Origin: Mucilaginibacter gotjawali
Lineage (GTDB): Bacteria > Bacteroidota > Bacteroidia > Sphingobacteriales > Sphingobacteriaceae
Reading direction: 5' to 3'
DNA length: 64,000 bases
NCBI RefSeq assembly: GCF_002355435.1
Contig: NZ_AP017313.1
Span: 5,642,001-5,706,000, forward strand
In this document: positions 27,265 to 36,072 of the stretch, piece by piece
Numbering within the stretch: position 1 is the first letter of the stretch
Layout of the letters: every line of letters starts with the position of its first letter
Notes under the pieces: generated by a model
Told to the model about the DNA's origin: nothing
Databases searched by the model: none
Seen by the model: only the letters and a program-made list of their open reading frames with translations
Program-made: the position numbers and the translations under genes

Positions 27265-28704
27265 TCATTCCATATTTTTAATAAATTGCTTGTAAATCCT
27301 TTCTGCCGAATAATTCAGCTTTTTTACCTGTTCTGAAAGTATTCGTACTGATTCCTCATCCGGGTTAAATGCGCTGTTATATCGTGATTGCGAATAAGCA
27401 TTTTGCAATAACGTGAATATTTGAGCCCCCTCTGTTGTATCTGGTTCAAATACATTTCTTAATTCATCGGAAAACAATAAGGTTAAACTTAGTAATCTCG
27501 ATAAATTATGCATTTGCACCCGATAACCGATTACTGCCTGTATGATCCCTTTTAAAACGCTTTCAACCGATTGATGCAAAAGGAAAGCAGCAAGCCTGAA
27601 ATTATGATCAGTCTTGTAGAGTTCCGATCCCTTTAAAAATTCCTTACCCTGTATTCCCCATCTTTCCCAATTAAACTTTGCCCGTTCCAATAAAAGTTCT
27701 TTGCTTATTTCTTTGGGTTCAGGCAGAACCAGCTCCGGGGATTTATAAAGTGTTACCCCATTATTGATGACAGAAGACCAGAAACGTTCGCCGATATTAA
27801 GCGATTCCTTTGCACTGTTTGCTTTGTGTACAATCGCATGTACCTTTGCAAGGTATTGGCAGTTGTCTTCTATCTTATTGCTGATTTCGTGTTCCGGCGT
27901 CTTTTCTTCGTTGCTTGTTAAAACAAGCAGGTAGAAGGTAAAAGGCGCGGGATGGGTACCTAAATGAATAATCATCTCAACTTGCGGACACCGTTTTAGA
28001 ATCAGGTTTTTGAGTTCCTCCAGGGCAAGCTTTTCTGCCGGTGTAGGATTTGGCTTTATTGTTCGCAGTTCGATTGGCTCAGTAGAAAATCCTTCTATAG
28101 CAGTTCCACTCTTGCTCCGCTTTAATTCCGGCTTTCCGCTTTCCCGCTGATAAATCAGCCATGCTGCCGAATATAATTTGAGGAGGTTTTCGTAAACTGC
28201 AATAATCTCTCCGGCATATAAGCCTTCTGTATCCGCATTATTATAAAGCGCCACATGGGACCATTCGTGCAAGTGATCCCGATATGCCTGTGGTTTGATT
28301 TTTTTAAATACTTTTTTTACTGCGATATAGGGATTGAGCTGCTCTTTTAGCGTTAGGTTCTTGGGATAGTATTCCCATTGTTCCTTTTCGGCTTCCAATT
28401 GCGCTTCGGTCAGCTTCTCCTGTTGATAAGAAAAATTCTTATATGTACACAACAGCAGGAACATTGCTTCCAGCAGCTTTAAATTGAGATCATAAACAAA
28501 AAGCAGGGTGCCGGGGCCGTGTCGTTTTTCATTGTAATGCTCATCATTGACTACATAGTAGCGCCATTCCTTTAACCGCTTGCCGTGTCCTTTTACAGAA
28601 TCTGCGAAAAAAAAGTCAGCGACAACAGACATTGGATTTTCAATCTCGTGCTGGCGAAGTGTTTTTGGGTAATGTTCCCAGGGTGCATATTTGTCGAAGT
28701 ACAT
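27265..28704 (-). CDS. HEPN-domain protein with duplicated N-terminal module
   Basis: The ATG at 28704 (MYFDKYAPW) is chosen over one 19 codons upstream in a Cys-rich, membrane-like stretch. About 479 residues. The N-terminal 200 residues contain two copies of one module: W-HYPK-L---E--NP---V near residue 8 and again near 112, each followed by an EW segment and a Y-LLKL helix. The middle (about 235-345) looks like a degenerate nucleotidyltransferase fold (ILKRCPQVEMIIHLGT). The C-terminal 120 residues are a HEPN domain (LAAFLLHQSVESVLKGII, then MHNLSRLL). The Arg-x4-6-His RNase motif is not clear. MNT-HEPN pairs act as toxin-antitoxin or defence modules; here both folds are in one chain. Divergent from an XRE regulator. 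Confidence 0.72.
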   Translation of the reverse strand: MYFDKYAPWEHYPKTLRQHEIENPMSVVADFFFADSVKGHGKRLKEWRYYVVNDEHYNEKRHGPGTLLFVYDLNLKLLEAMFLLLCTYKNFSYQQEKLTEAQLEAEKEQWEYYPKNLTLKEQLNPYIAVKKVFKKIKPQAYRDHLHEWSHVALYNNADTEGLYAGEIIAVYENLLKLYSAAWLIYQRESGKPELKRSKSGTAIEGFSTEPIELRTIKPNPTPAEKLALEELKNLILKRCPQVEMIIHLGTHPAPFTFYLLVLTSNEEKTPEHEISNKIEDNCQYLAKVHAIVHKANSAKESLNIGERFWSSVINNGVTLYKSPELVLPEPKEISKELLLERAKFNWERWGIQGKEFLKGSELYKTDHNFRLAAFLLHQSVESVLKGIIQAVIGYRVQMHNLSRLLSLTLLFSDELRNVFEPDTTEGAQIFTLLQNAYSQSRYNSAFNPDEESVRILSEQVKKLNYSAERIYKQFIKNME

Positions 28705-28783
28705 AAGCCATTTCTTTAAACCGGCCTGTATTAACCGGCAGCACAAAAAAAGGCAAGCCATCCCTGTACCGAACCAAAACCAT

Positions 28784-28830
28784 TTGTACTTTACAACTAT
28801 ATGGTTGTTTTGTATCTTTACGTTTTAATA
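28784..28830. promoter_or_regulatory. Putative promoter and operator of the XRE regulator
   Basis: AACCAT (28784) and ATGGTT (28801) form inverted arms next to a TATCTTTA -7-like element (28815-28822), 22 bp before the regulator's start codon. Autoregulation and divergent control of the HEPN gene are plausible. Confidence 0.4.
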
Positions 28831-28843
28831 ATACATTTGACCT

Positions 28844-29257
28844 ATGGAAGCTACCTTACACATCGGCAGAAAAATTAGCAAAATAAGAGAGTTACGTGGC
28901 ATGAAACAGGAAACTCTTGCTACGGAATTAGGCATCAGTCAACAGGCTGTTTCTAAAATTGAGCAAAGTGCCGCATTGGAAGACGAGGTTTTGGAAAAGG
29001 TAGCAAAGATTTTGGGAGTGACTTCCGCCGCCATAAAAAGCTTTAGTGACGAAGGGGTAATAAACTACTTTAATACCTTTAACGACAATAGTTTTAACAA
29101 TGGAGCTTACAACGCTTTCAGTTGTAATTTTAATCCAATTGAAAAATGGATGCAAGTAATCGAAGAAAACAAAACGCTTTATAATGAAAAGATCGCTCTT
29201 TTGGAACGTCTTCTACAAGCCGAAAAAGAAAAAAACGAAGTCCTTAAAGGCAAGTAG
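28844..29257 (+). CDS. XRE-family transcriptional regulator
   Basis: 137 residues. Residues 1-65 are a canonical Cro/CI-type HTH (ISKIRELRGMKQETLATELGISQQAVSKIEQS). The C-terminal part is Asn/Phe-rich and ends in a coiled coil (NEKIALLERLLQAEKEKNEVLK) that would dimerise it. It is transcribed away from the HEPN gene, the only plus-strand gene in this block, and probably controls that gene, itself or element maintenance. A 30-bp tandem repeat follows immediately after the stop. Confidence 0.88.
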   Translation: MEATLHIGRKISKIRELRGMKQETLATELGISQQAVSKIEQSAALEDEVLEKVAKILGVTSAAIKSFSDEGVINYFNTFNDNSFNNGAYNAFSCNFNPIEKWMQVIEENKTLYNEKIALLERLLQAEKEKNEVLKGK

Positions 29258-29271
29258 CCAGTTATAAAATA

Positions 29272-29330
29272 TCCAGCTATTTTGTATCAAGATATTTTAT
29301 TTCCAGCTACTCTGTAACAAGATATTTTGT
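29272..29330 (+). repeat. Two 30-bp tandem repeats plus partial third copy
   Basis: TCCAGCTA-TTTGTA-CAAGATATTTT occurs at 29272 and again at 29302 (period 30), and a degraded third copy with GATATTTTATAACCAG follows. The repeats could be binding sites or iteron-like; they lie between the XRE gene and the mobilisation genes. Confidence 0.6.
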
Positions 29331-29509
29331 ATCGGGATATTTTATAACCAGATCTCATCTATAAATTATCTTCTTTTACCTCCAACAGCAAATCGGATTA
29401 GAGCGCAGCGATTTTCCGTTTTGCCCATTTCAGGTGAGCCTGACGGCTGGATGGGCAGACCCAGGGTGGCAGGTAGTATCCAGCCGTTTGGCGCAACCTT
29501 CGCCGCCTG

Positions 29510-29935
29510 CTATTTCGAAGCGCTATTTTTAGCTTTTTCTTCTGCGACATTTTTGAGGCTGTCTGCATTCTTTTCATAAGCTGCATTAACCTTTCCTGTA
29601 GATACGGGGTATAGCGCCTGCATGATCTCAAATTTATCTGCATCGGTTTCAATTCTATGGTTTTCTATCCGGTAACCCACTGCCAAGCCAACAGCAACTG
29701 CCGTTATTGCTGTCAAAATGCCTACAACGGCCAGGTAACCCCAGGATTTCGATTCGAAACTGTGATGATGCCTGGTTAAAACGACTTTCGGAATGGCCGT
29801 GATCTTTTTATCGAGGGTTTCAAAAACGTTTGCAAATAGCTGTGCGCTGTATTCTTTATGAAAGGTTTCCAATAGCTCATTCGTCAGGTGCGTTTTTCCA
29901 ATAAGTGTTTCGATCTTTTTTGTCAACGCCTCCAT
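29510..29935 (-). CDS. Membrane protein at the end of the mobilisation operon
   Basis: 141 residues with one clear membrane helix (about residues 70-90: GYLAVVGILTAITAVAVGLAVGY), a soluble helical N-terminus and a Lys/Ala-rich C-terminus. No family recognised. It is translationally coupled to the 40-residue frame upstream (13-bp overlap) and thus to the relaxase. Proteins of this shape follow relaxase genes in other Bacteroidetes mobilizable elements and may link the relaxosome to the membrane, but this is inference. Confidence 0.65.
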   Translation of the reverse strand: MEALTKKIETLIGKTHLTNELLETFHKEYSAQLFANVFETLDKKITAIPKVVLTRHHHSFESKSWGYLAVVGILTAITAVAVGLAVGYRIENHRIETDADKFEIMQALYPVSTGKVNAAYEKNADSLKNVAEEKAKNSASK

Positions 29936-30045
29936 TTTGACACCGTCAAATGATTTTTAACATCTTCATTGTTTTTCTTTATCAGATTGTTTAATACCTC
30001 GTCCAGGTAATCTACTTTATCCTTCAGTTCATTTATTCCGCTCAT
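29923..30045 (-). CDS. 40-residue coupled microprotein in the mob operon
   Basis: Reading from ATG 30045 gives MSGINELKDKVDYLDEVL and on to a stop at 29923. The start lies inside the relaxase gene (17-bp overlap) and the stop inside the next gene (13-bp overlap), so it bridges the two in a translationally coupled chain. The sequence is amphipathic helical and charged. Overlap on both sides and sensible composition suggest it is translated; function unknown. Confidence 0.5.
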   Translation of the reverse strand: MSGINELKDKVDYLDEVLNNLIKKNNEDVKNHLTVSKWRR

Positions 30046-31033
30046 CGCCTAAGGTATTGTTGTCTTTTCTTCTTCTTTTGGGTTCAGGTTCAGGCGCTAT
30101 GTTTATGCTTATCCCCTGAACAGCCATTCGCAACTGGTCGGCTAATGAGGGTTTATTAGTTTCAGCGGGCTGTCGTTCAAGCGATATTACATCGCTATTA
30201 TCATAACCGCCTTCGTCGTCATCTTCCGGTTCGTCCCAATCTTCAGCATACCAAGGGTTTTCTTCCTGGCTTTGTTTATTAAAAAATACAGGTTCCCGGA
30301 ACTGGCTGGCCTGCATGTCAATCGTTTTACTCAAATTGGCAAAACTCAGACTGCGGTCTATTTCTGATCCCTTGAATTTAAATTCGCCTTTACTAAAACT
30401 AATACCCTGTATTTCGCCGGTGCCGCTCTTGTACTTGTAATGGAGCGTAATCCCTTGTTTGGCTAATTCCTTTTGCAGTTCGTCCATACTTTTAACTTTA
30501 CTGCTTGTTACCTTGATAGCATGATACAATTCATATTTCAGCTTGTCCGTCCCGGTCAGCCTTTTTTCATTAACGCTTTCTTTCCCGGCTGAAAGAAAAA
30601 AACCATGTTTTATGGTAAGATCCTTGCATACTTTTACATTCCGGCTTTTCATGAAATTGTCCGGGATAGTTTTGCCTTCATTGTCGACCCGGTTATAGAT
30701 CAGGTGCAGATGCGGGTTTTGACTGTCATGATGCCTGACTATTAAATATTGAGTATTCAATATCTTCATCCGTTCCAGGTATTCTTCAGCTACCTGTACC
30801 ATCTTTTCATCGGTAAGCAGGGACAGATCATTAGAGCTCCAGCTTAAAGCAATATGTCCTACCGCCATGCCCAGGCTGGGGTTGCTCTTACGCTGCATAT
30901 TAAAGTCGGCAATGGTATGCGACATCTGATCTGTCCTTATACCGTCAGCATTAAGGATAACCGCATCTTTTTTGGATACTGCGTAGCGGATACAACCTGC
31001 AAAGGTTTTACCGATCATGATCTTACCTATCAT
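30029..31033 (-). CDS. MobA-type relaxase
   Basis: 334 residues. The N-terminal relaxase/mobilisation nuclease domain begins MIGKIMIGKTFAGCIRYA. The metal-binding motif appears as RHHDSQNPHLHLIYNRVD, with the His-x-His pair of the MobP/MobA group; the catalytic Tyr is expected in the first third and is not pinpointed. The C-terminal third is acidic and Pro-rich (DWDEPEDDDEGG) and likely disordered. It nicks oriT and leads the strand during transfer. It overlaps mobC upstream by 11 bp. Bacteroidetes mobilizable elements commonly carry this mobC-mobA order. Confidence 0.9.
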   Translation of the reverse strand: MIGKIMIGKTFAGCIRYAVSKKDAVILNADGIRTDQMSHTIADFNMQRKSNPSLGMAVGHIALSWSSNDLSLLTDEKMVQVAEEYLERMKILNTQYLIVRHHDSQNPHLHLIYNRVDNEGKTIPDNFMKSRNVKVCKDLTIKHGFFLSAGKESVNEKRLTGTDKLKYELYHAIKVTSSKVKSMDELQKELAKQGITLHYKYKSGTGEIQGISFSKGEFKFKGSEIDRSLSFANLSKTIDMQASQFREPVFFNKQSQEENPWYAEDWDEPEDDDEGGYDNSDVISLERQPAETNKPSLADQLRMAVQGISINIAPEPEPKRRRKDNNTLGDERNK

Positions 31034-31418
31034 CTTTATTAATTGCCTTTAATGTCTGGTCAATCTCCAATAACAATTCCCGACATTTTCCGGCTACAGA
31101 ATGCAGCCCCCACCGGTAGGCCAGTTTCATCAATTGGTTAAGGTTATTGGCTAAGCCCGCCAGCATCCGAAGGAGGCTGAGTTCCTCAGCTTTCAGTCGG
31201 GGAACAACCCTTGCGCTTTTTATTGCTGCCCTTACCCAATCACTGGTTTTTATGCCTGCTTCTTTCGCTTTTGAATCCATCATAAAACGCTCGGTAGCCG
31301 ATAGCCTCACCCTGATATCCAGATCCCGTTTGACGGGCTTTCGCGGTGCGCCGCCTTTGTTTTTATTTTCTTTTTCAGCCAGCGGAAAGCTGGTTTTCTT
31401 TTTCCGTTCGAATACCAT
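31023..31418 (-). CDS. MobC-type relaxosome accessory protein
   Basis: 131 residues. Basic N-terminus, a ribbon-helix-helix-like section (DIRVRLSATERFMMDSKAKEAGIKTSDWVRAAI) and a C-terminal helix with LNQLMKLAYRWG, the usual MobC pattern. It helps the relaxase melt and bind oriT. Its stop overlaps the relaxase start, and the oriT candidate lies just upstream (31490-31634). Confidence 0.88.
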   Translation of the reverse strand: MVFERKKKTSFPLAEKENKNKGGAPRKPVKRDLDIRVRLSATERFMMDSKAKEAGIKTSDWVRAAIKSARVVPRLKAEELSLLRMLAGLANNLNQLMKLAYRWGLHSVAGKCRELLLEIDQTLKAINKDDR

Positions 31419-31489
31419 TTTTGCTACTGCTTAATAGTCAATTCAAGTTTTAATCGCCCTATCCCTTTTTGAAACCAACGGGCGCAAAA

Positions 31490-31634
31490 AGCAAGTTTGC
31501 ACTGGTGCTGAAAGCAGCAGGGAGGTTTTTGTGGAACAAAAACACAAACTTGCTCCTTCAAAGTAGCTAAGAATTCTAACAGCCCGGTACTTTGTACCGG
31601 GATACATTTTAAAAGCCTGCCGGGCTTCGCCCGG
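31490..31634. other. Candidate origin of transfer (oriT)
   Basis: Just upstream of mobC lie nested inverted repeats: AGCAAGTTTG (31490) with CAAACTTGCT (31545), enclosing GTTTTTGT (31525) with ACAAAAAC (31536). A perfect 8-bp hairpin CCCGGTAC/GTACCGGG (31583-31601) and a CCGGGC/GCCCGG hairpin (31620-31634) follow. Position and structure fit an oriT; the nick site is not identified. Confidence 0.5.
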
Positions 31635-31702
31635 TGCCTCTGCCGAGGCTCCGCATCGTTGCTGTTTCTGGCTCGACTATACCACCATTCTTATTGCATA
31701 TT

Positions 31703-32002
31703 TTAGGTGCAGCCTGCGCTTGTAACTAAGGTTATCCTGCTTGCAATATGCTTATCGAACGAGGGTTCATAAATGACGTAATCCTGGCCGATCAGTTCCT
31801 TTAAGCATTTATGATAAGTCGCCGGAGACCGGATGCCGGAGATCGACATCAGCCGGCTTCGCGTCACTCTGAAAGGAGTGCTGTATTGCTGTTCCTGCCA
31901 TAAGGAAAGTATAGCCGTATAGAGACTGATATGAAAAGGACCTAGCCCTTTGTGGCGCTGGATGGCTTTTAGCAATGCCAATTCCGGGGGTGCCTTTTTC
32001 AT
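31703..32002 (-). CDS. Small winged-helix-like protein
   Basis: 99 residues. ALLKAIQRHKGLGPFHISLYTAI and the later VTRSRLMSISGIRSPATYHKCLKEL suggest a winged helix with a recognition helix, similar to replication or transfer regulators found next to excisionases in Bacteroidetes elements. It overlaps the excisionase-like gene by 4 bp (stop/start), so the two are coupled. No specific family assigned. Confidence 0.65.
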   Translation of the reverse strand: MKKAPPELALLKAIQRHKGLGPFHISLYTAILSLWQEQQYSTPFRVTRSRLMSISGIRSPATYHKCLKELIGQDYVIYEPSFDKHIASRITLVTSAGCT

Positions 32003-32268
32003 TTGGCACCTCCGTTTTCTAACAGCTTCATGATGTCCTGGTAACGATAGTACATCATACCACCTATTTTGGAATAGGTCAGTGTCCCGTTAATGCGCAG
32101 GTTCTGCAGGGTGCCTGGTGAAATCCCTAACAGTTTTCTTACCTCGGCGCTTTTCAGCCATTGTTTGTTTTCTTGTTTTGCATTCCCGCCAAATGCCTCC
32201 TTCATTTCCTGAAACAGTTCTGCCTTGAACTGTTTCAGGTCTTCTTTTGTTAAAATCTCTACTTGCAT
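31999..32268 (-). CDS. Excisionase-like helix-turn-helix protein
   Basis: 89 residues. The C-terminal half is a MerR/Xis-type HTH_17: WLKSAEVRKLLGISPGTLQNLRINGTLTYSKIGGMMYYRYQDIMKLL. In integrative elements these act as recombination directionality factors or transfer regulators. A short Gln/Lys-rich helix precedes it. Coupled to the following small winged-helix gene. Confidence 0.85.
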   Translation of the reverse strand: MQVEILTKEDLKQFKAELFQEMKEAFGGNAKQENKQWLKSAEVRKLLGISPGTLQNLRINGTLTYSKIGGMMYYRYQDIMKLLENGGAK

Positions 32269-32463
32269 CTGTATTCCGTTTTTTGGTTAACAGGACGAAT
32301 GTAAAGTGCTGCATAGCTGAAATCATGACCGTCAGATTTCGCTGGTCATGTATAGGAGACGAACAAGATGAGTGTTTTAGACTTTACTAATGGATTTAAT
32401 GCCAGGTAACTTCCGGAAGAAAAAACAAAGTCTAAGCCGGCAAACAGGATATATAAAAAGGCT

Positions 32464-33249
32464 TTAGGCTTTATTGCTTTTCTTCGATGCCTTTTTTACG
32501 GTCTCCGGTATTATTTTAAACAGCTTGTTTTCCAATGGAATGGATGTGCCCTTCACGCTTACATCGTTTTGTTTATCCGAGAAGTAATTCTTGGTGGTTT
32601 CTATCGGGATATCTTTCCCGTCAATTGAAAAGTATTTACTGATCATTTTGTAATATGGCGTTTTGTAATCGCAGCGGAGTAGCTTTCTGTCTGATGGTAA
32701 TTGCAAGTCCCGCAGTTGCTGAATTAAATCAATCACGGTGGGCAAATGACCTTCTTCTATTCTGATCTTCTGAACCACATCAAATTCTTTTATTTCATTG
32801 AGTTGCTTCTCTAAAGCTGCAATCTGGTTTTGCAACCGTGCAATAGTTGCATCTTTTTCTGTATTGACCTCATGCTGCGGACGCACATACCATTGATCAA
32901 TCGAGTTTAGGTAATCAGTAAATGCCCGTAGCTGCGCCTTTTGTACATTGGTTCGCTCATGCTTTGTTTTCGAATTTGGGTTGTCTTCTTTGATCAAACC
33001 CGCAATTCCGTCCTGAACAATATCGCGTACGTGCTTATAAAATTCAACCTCCTCGGACCCTTCATTAACTTTTAAAAAATGCGATAGGTGATATTTATAA
33101 AACGCTTCAAATTCATTTTCTTTCCGATCATATAAATTATTCAGGAAATGGCGGTCATAGTGGCCTTTCCACCAGGAAAAGGGCATGCCTATGTCGAACG
33201 GGTGTTCGCGCTTTTTGAACCGGGCCAGGGGTTTGAAGTATTCTTTCAT
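32464..33249 (-). CDS. Hypothetical coiled-coil protein
   Basis: 261 residues, no signal peptide. The first half is rich in aromatic and charged residues (FSWWKGHYDRHFLNNLYD); the middle holds a coiled coil (DATIARLQNQIAALEKQLNEIKEF, about 135-160). The C-terminal 90 residues are basic. No domain recognised. Such proteins are frequent, unnamed members of Bacteroidetes mobilizable elements beside the excisionase gene. It stands alone, with about 200 bp on one side and 280 bp on the other. Confidence 0.6.
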   Translation of the reverse strand: MKEYFKPLARFKKREHPFDIGMPFSWWKGHYDRHFLNNLYDRKENEFEAFYKYHLSHFLKVNEGSEEVEFYKHVRDIVQDGIAGLIKEDNPNSKTKHERTNVQKAQLRAFTDYLNSIDQWYVRPQHEVNTEKDATIARLQNQIAALEKQLNEIKEFDVVQKIRIEEGHLPTVIDLIQQLRDLQLPSDRKLLRCDYKTPYYKMISKYFSIDGKDIPIETTKNYFSDKQNDVSVKGTSIPLENKLFKIIPETVKKASKKSNKA

Positions 33250-33531
33250 AGTGCTGTATTATTGACCACAAGAACAAAGATGATAAAATATAGTTTATGC
33301 CCTATAACTCTATGTCTTGCGATTGATACTTCTATGTTGGCGAATACTTGCTTACGAGAATTTTTATTGATACCATTAAGCAAAAAAATGCAGTGAATTT
33401 ATTTATAATGTTCAGTTATCCTTCATTTTTATGATAATATATAAATCTTGATTCATAGTAAACAAGAAACCGTGAAATACTAAAAATCAAGTGTTTTCGG
33501 GGCTAATTTAACTTAATCCATTGTAGTTCTA

Positions 33532-36072
33532 TCATTTCGGCTTCGGTGAAAAATGGATATAATATTCCTTGATCTGTTTAGGCGCCCTTCCACCTTGGCC
33601 TTTATATTCATATGGAATTTCAAAGGATTCCACCGAACACTGCGTTCTGGCCACGACCTCATAAATGATCTCCAAACAGTCAGCCGCGGCACTGTTGGAA
33701 TAGCTCCAACCACAGGAACAGTCATTTTCGAGTAAAACGGTAAACATGCCTAAAAACTCCCGCTTAAGTTTGCCCACATCCCTCGTAAAGAAATTGGACC
33801 GGAAACGAGCTCCGCTTTTTTTATCAGGTATCCGCCCCAGGCCCGTGAGGTTATAATATTTGTAATCTACCAAGGTTTCCAGCACATGATAATAGCGGCT
33901 GTATTCATCACGTGTATAGGGTGCATCAATGTATACAAACTTGTTCTGCGTTTTGAATTTCTTGACGAAACCTGCTACCGCTTTGGGCCAGGGGCCATCA
34001 ATTGGCTGGATCAGCGATAATTGCTTAGACTGGCTTTCATGTGCAAAAGCCCGCAGCCTCGCTTCAAATTCACTCAAGACCGAAAGGCTGCGCTGTTCGA
34101 CTAGGCGGATGAACTCATTGTCGGACAAGCTAGCTGCATCCTTATATTTCGGTTGGGCAAAATGACCAGCATAGGTATTACCGACCGCGCTTACCGTTGC
34201 GATCATGGCGCCTAGTGCCCAGATCCGCTCTCCGGGATCTTGCAATTGTTCGATCGCATATCTTAAGCTATCGATCTGCAGCGACTGTTTGACCCCAAAA
34301 AAAATATTGCTATAGGCGATCGCAAAAAGTTCGAATGGTACGTCCTGCCCCTGGCTTTGTTTAACGCGATAGTGTTCTTGGTAGTCCGGGTTGTCAAAGG
34401 CATACTGACGACAAAATTCACTGTAAGCCAGCTTATTATCCGGGCCGATGCGTCGGTGAAATGCGTCGTCTTCGGCGATGAGCGCGGGCTCGTACCACTT
34501 TTCCGCCTCCAACAGGTTCTGAATTATGTAGGGCCTGAGTTTTTCCAGTACCAACTCGGCTTTAGCTGTAGAGAATCCGCTTCCCTGGACTACCGCTAAT
34601 ATCCGGCTGAAACTCATAGCGTCAGACACCCAAGTCGGATAACGCATCGCCAAGATACTGGACACGGCGCCCGCGCCGCACATCAAGTCTAAAGCCACAT
34701 AAGAACTGGGCACGAGGGATTTGATCGCCGCAAAAAGGAAATGGCGGAGCGATTTTTTTGAACCCATATAAGAGGCGGAATTCGCAAAAATGGTCGCCCG
34801 CGCGGATTCGATAGACAAGTTGTCCACATTGGCTTGTTCGAACAACAGCTTCAGTTTGGCTGAACGGATGGTCACCCGGACACTTTCGCCGATTGGGAAA
34901 TAGATGGGACTGATATTCGAACGATCATCATCATTATGGATCAACAGTGCGATCAATAGCGCCGGATTGAATTCTTCATGAGATAACCTGTTCTCCCGAC
35001 TGAATTCAAGCCGAATACCGCCGCAATCCAGCACGTAGATCTTATCATATAATTCTAGGCTGCCATATTCCCAGGTAGCTATTGTTAAAAAGCTAAAGAA
35101 AGGTTTCAGGCGTACTACATCTGCTTTTAGGAACACCAGCGATCCTTCCAATTCGTAACTTGGCAGCAGTGCATAACGGATCAGATATTTTAACAGCTGA
35201 CCGGTCTCGATCTCCGCATGGAGCAAACCGGCGATAATATCTTGTGTCTCCGCTTGGCTGATAAAGGGGCTGGCCGTTTTTCGGAATTGATAGATTTCAC
35301 TCTTGCCATAGGTAGCTACCAGCGCGACTTCCGCTCTAACCGATTCGAAAAATTCCAAGGCGTTCTCCAGACCGATCCGCTTGTGAAAATTGGCTATGAC
35401 GATCCCCCCGATTCGGAGTTTTTGCCAGATCAATTCATAAGTAGTGCGTCCTTTGATGAAATGAAAGCTATACGACCCGAATACCGCATCAAAATAATAA
35501 TCTTCATGCCGCGCCAAGGTCCGGGCATTCAGCATTTGCAGGCCCGCCTGTTTGGACAAGCTCTCCATTTGTGGACTGATATCATGACCGTAAAGGCTGA
35601 TCCTTGACCAGGTAGGATTTTCTTTTTTGACGATAGCTGAGATCCCGGAACCTGAACCCAGGTCAAGCACTTGGAGCACTGCCTTTGCCGGGAATTTCGC
35701 TTCAATCCGAGTGAAATACTGGGCGATCAGCTCGCTGTTCAATTTTTTATCGATCAGGTGCTCATATCTAGACGAGATATAATCAAAGAAAGAGCGATAG
35801 ATTTCGTCTGTCTCTTCCCCGTAATCAAAAAGATAAAAATCATCCATCACTTTCATAACCAGCGGAAGGGCCAGATCCGTCATAAAAGCCTCAATTGCCC
35901 CAGCCTGTAGCTGAATGACTTGGATGGAACGGTAAGTTACTACACGGCCATCGCTCGCGGTGACCTCCTCGTGGTTTAAACGGTAACCGGCTGGTAGGAT
36001 GAGGTAACCATAGGAATGATCAGATACTGGCGTCATTGATAATGCTTTTAGCGATTGCCTGACCTTGTTCAT
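33532..36072 (-). CDS. Fusion of SAM methyltransferase and D12-type DNA adenine methylase-like domain
   Basis: 846 residues, two methyltransferases in one chain. Residues about 115-260 form a class I SAM methyltransferase (motif I VLDLGSGSGIS, residues 135-145; then YFDAVFGSYSFHF). Residues about 430-840 resemble D12 (Dam-like) N6-adenine methylases: MGSKKSLRHF (436), motif I VALDLMCGAGAV and catalytic motif YIDAPYT (residues 716-719 DAPY in place of DPPY), then YYHVLETLV. The changed Pro might alter or weaken activity. The start used overlaps the previous gene by 53 bp; a Met at 36036 would shorten this to 17 bp. Last gene of the five-gene operon. What it methylates is unknown. Confidence 0.8.
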   Translation of the reverse strand: MNKVRQSLKALSMTPVSDHSYGYLILPAGYRLNHEEVTASDGRVVTYRSIQVIQLQAGAIEAFMTDLALPLVMKVMDDFYLFDYGEETDEIYRSFFDYISSRYEHLIDKKLNSELIAQYFTRIEAKFPAKAVLQVLDLGSGSGISAIVKKENPTWSRISLYGHDISPQMESLSKQAGLQMLNARTLARHEDYYFDAVFGSYSFHFIKGRTTYELIWQKLRIGGIVIANFHKRIGLENALEFFESVRAEVALVATYGKSEIYQFRKTASPFISQAETQDIIAGLLHAEIETGQLLKYLIRYALLPSYELEGSLVFLKADVVRLKPFFSFLTIATWEYGSLELYDKIYVLDCGGIRLEFSRENRLSHEEFNPALLIALLIHNDDDRSNISPIYFPIGESVRVTIRSAKLKLLFEQANVDNLSIESARATIFANSASYMGSKKSLRHFLFAAIKSLVPSSYVALDLMCGAGAVSSILAMRYPTWVSDAMSFSRILAVVQGSGFSTAKAELVLEKLRPYIIQNLLEAEKWYEPALIAEDDAFHRRIGPDNKLAYSEFCRQYAFDNPDYQEHYRVKQSQGQDVPFELFAIAYSNIFFGVKQSLQIDSLRYAIEQLQDPGERIWALGAMIATVSAVGNTYAGHFAQPKYKDAASLSDNEFIRLVEQRSLSVLSEFEARLRAFAHESQSKQLSLIQPIDGPWPKAVAGFVKKFKTQNKFVYIDAPYTRDEYSRYYHVLETLVDYKYYNLTGLGRIPDKKSGARFRSNFFTRDVGKLKREFLGMFTVLLENDCSCGWSYSNSAAADCLEIIYEVVARTQCSVESFEIPYEYKGQGGRAPKQIKEYYIHFSPKPK

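Noticed and set aside
29260..29350. CRISPR-like appearance of the tandem repeats
   Set aside because: Repeats are adjacent without unique spacers; no cas genes anywhere in the window.
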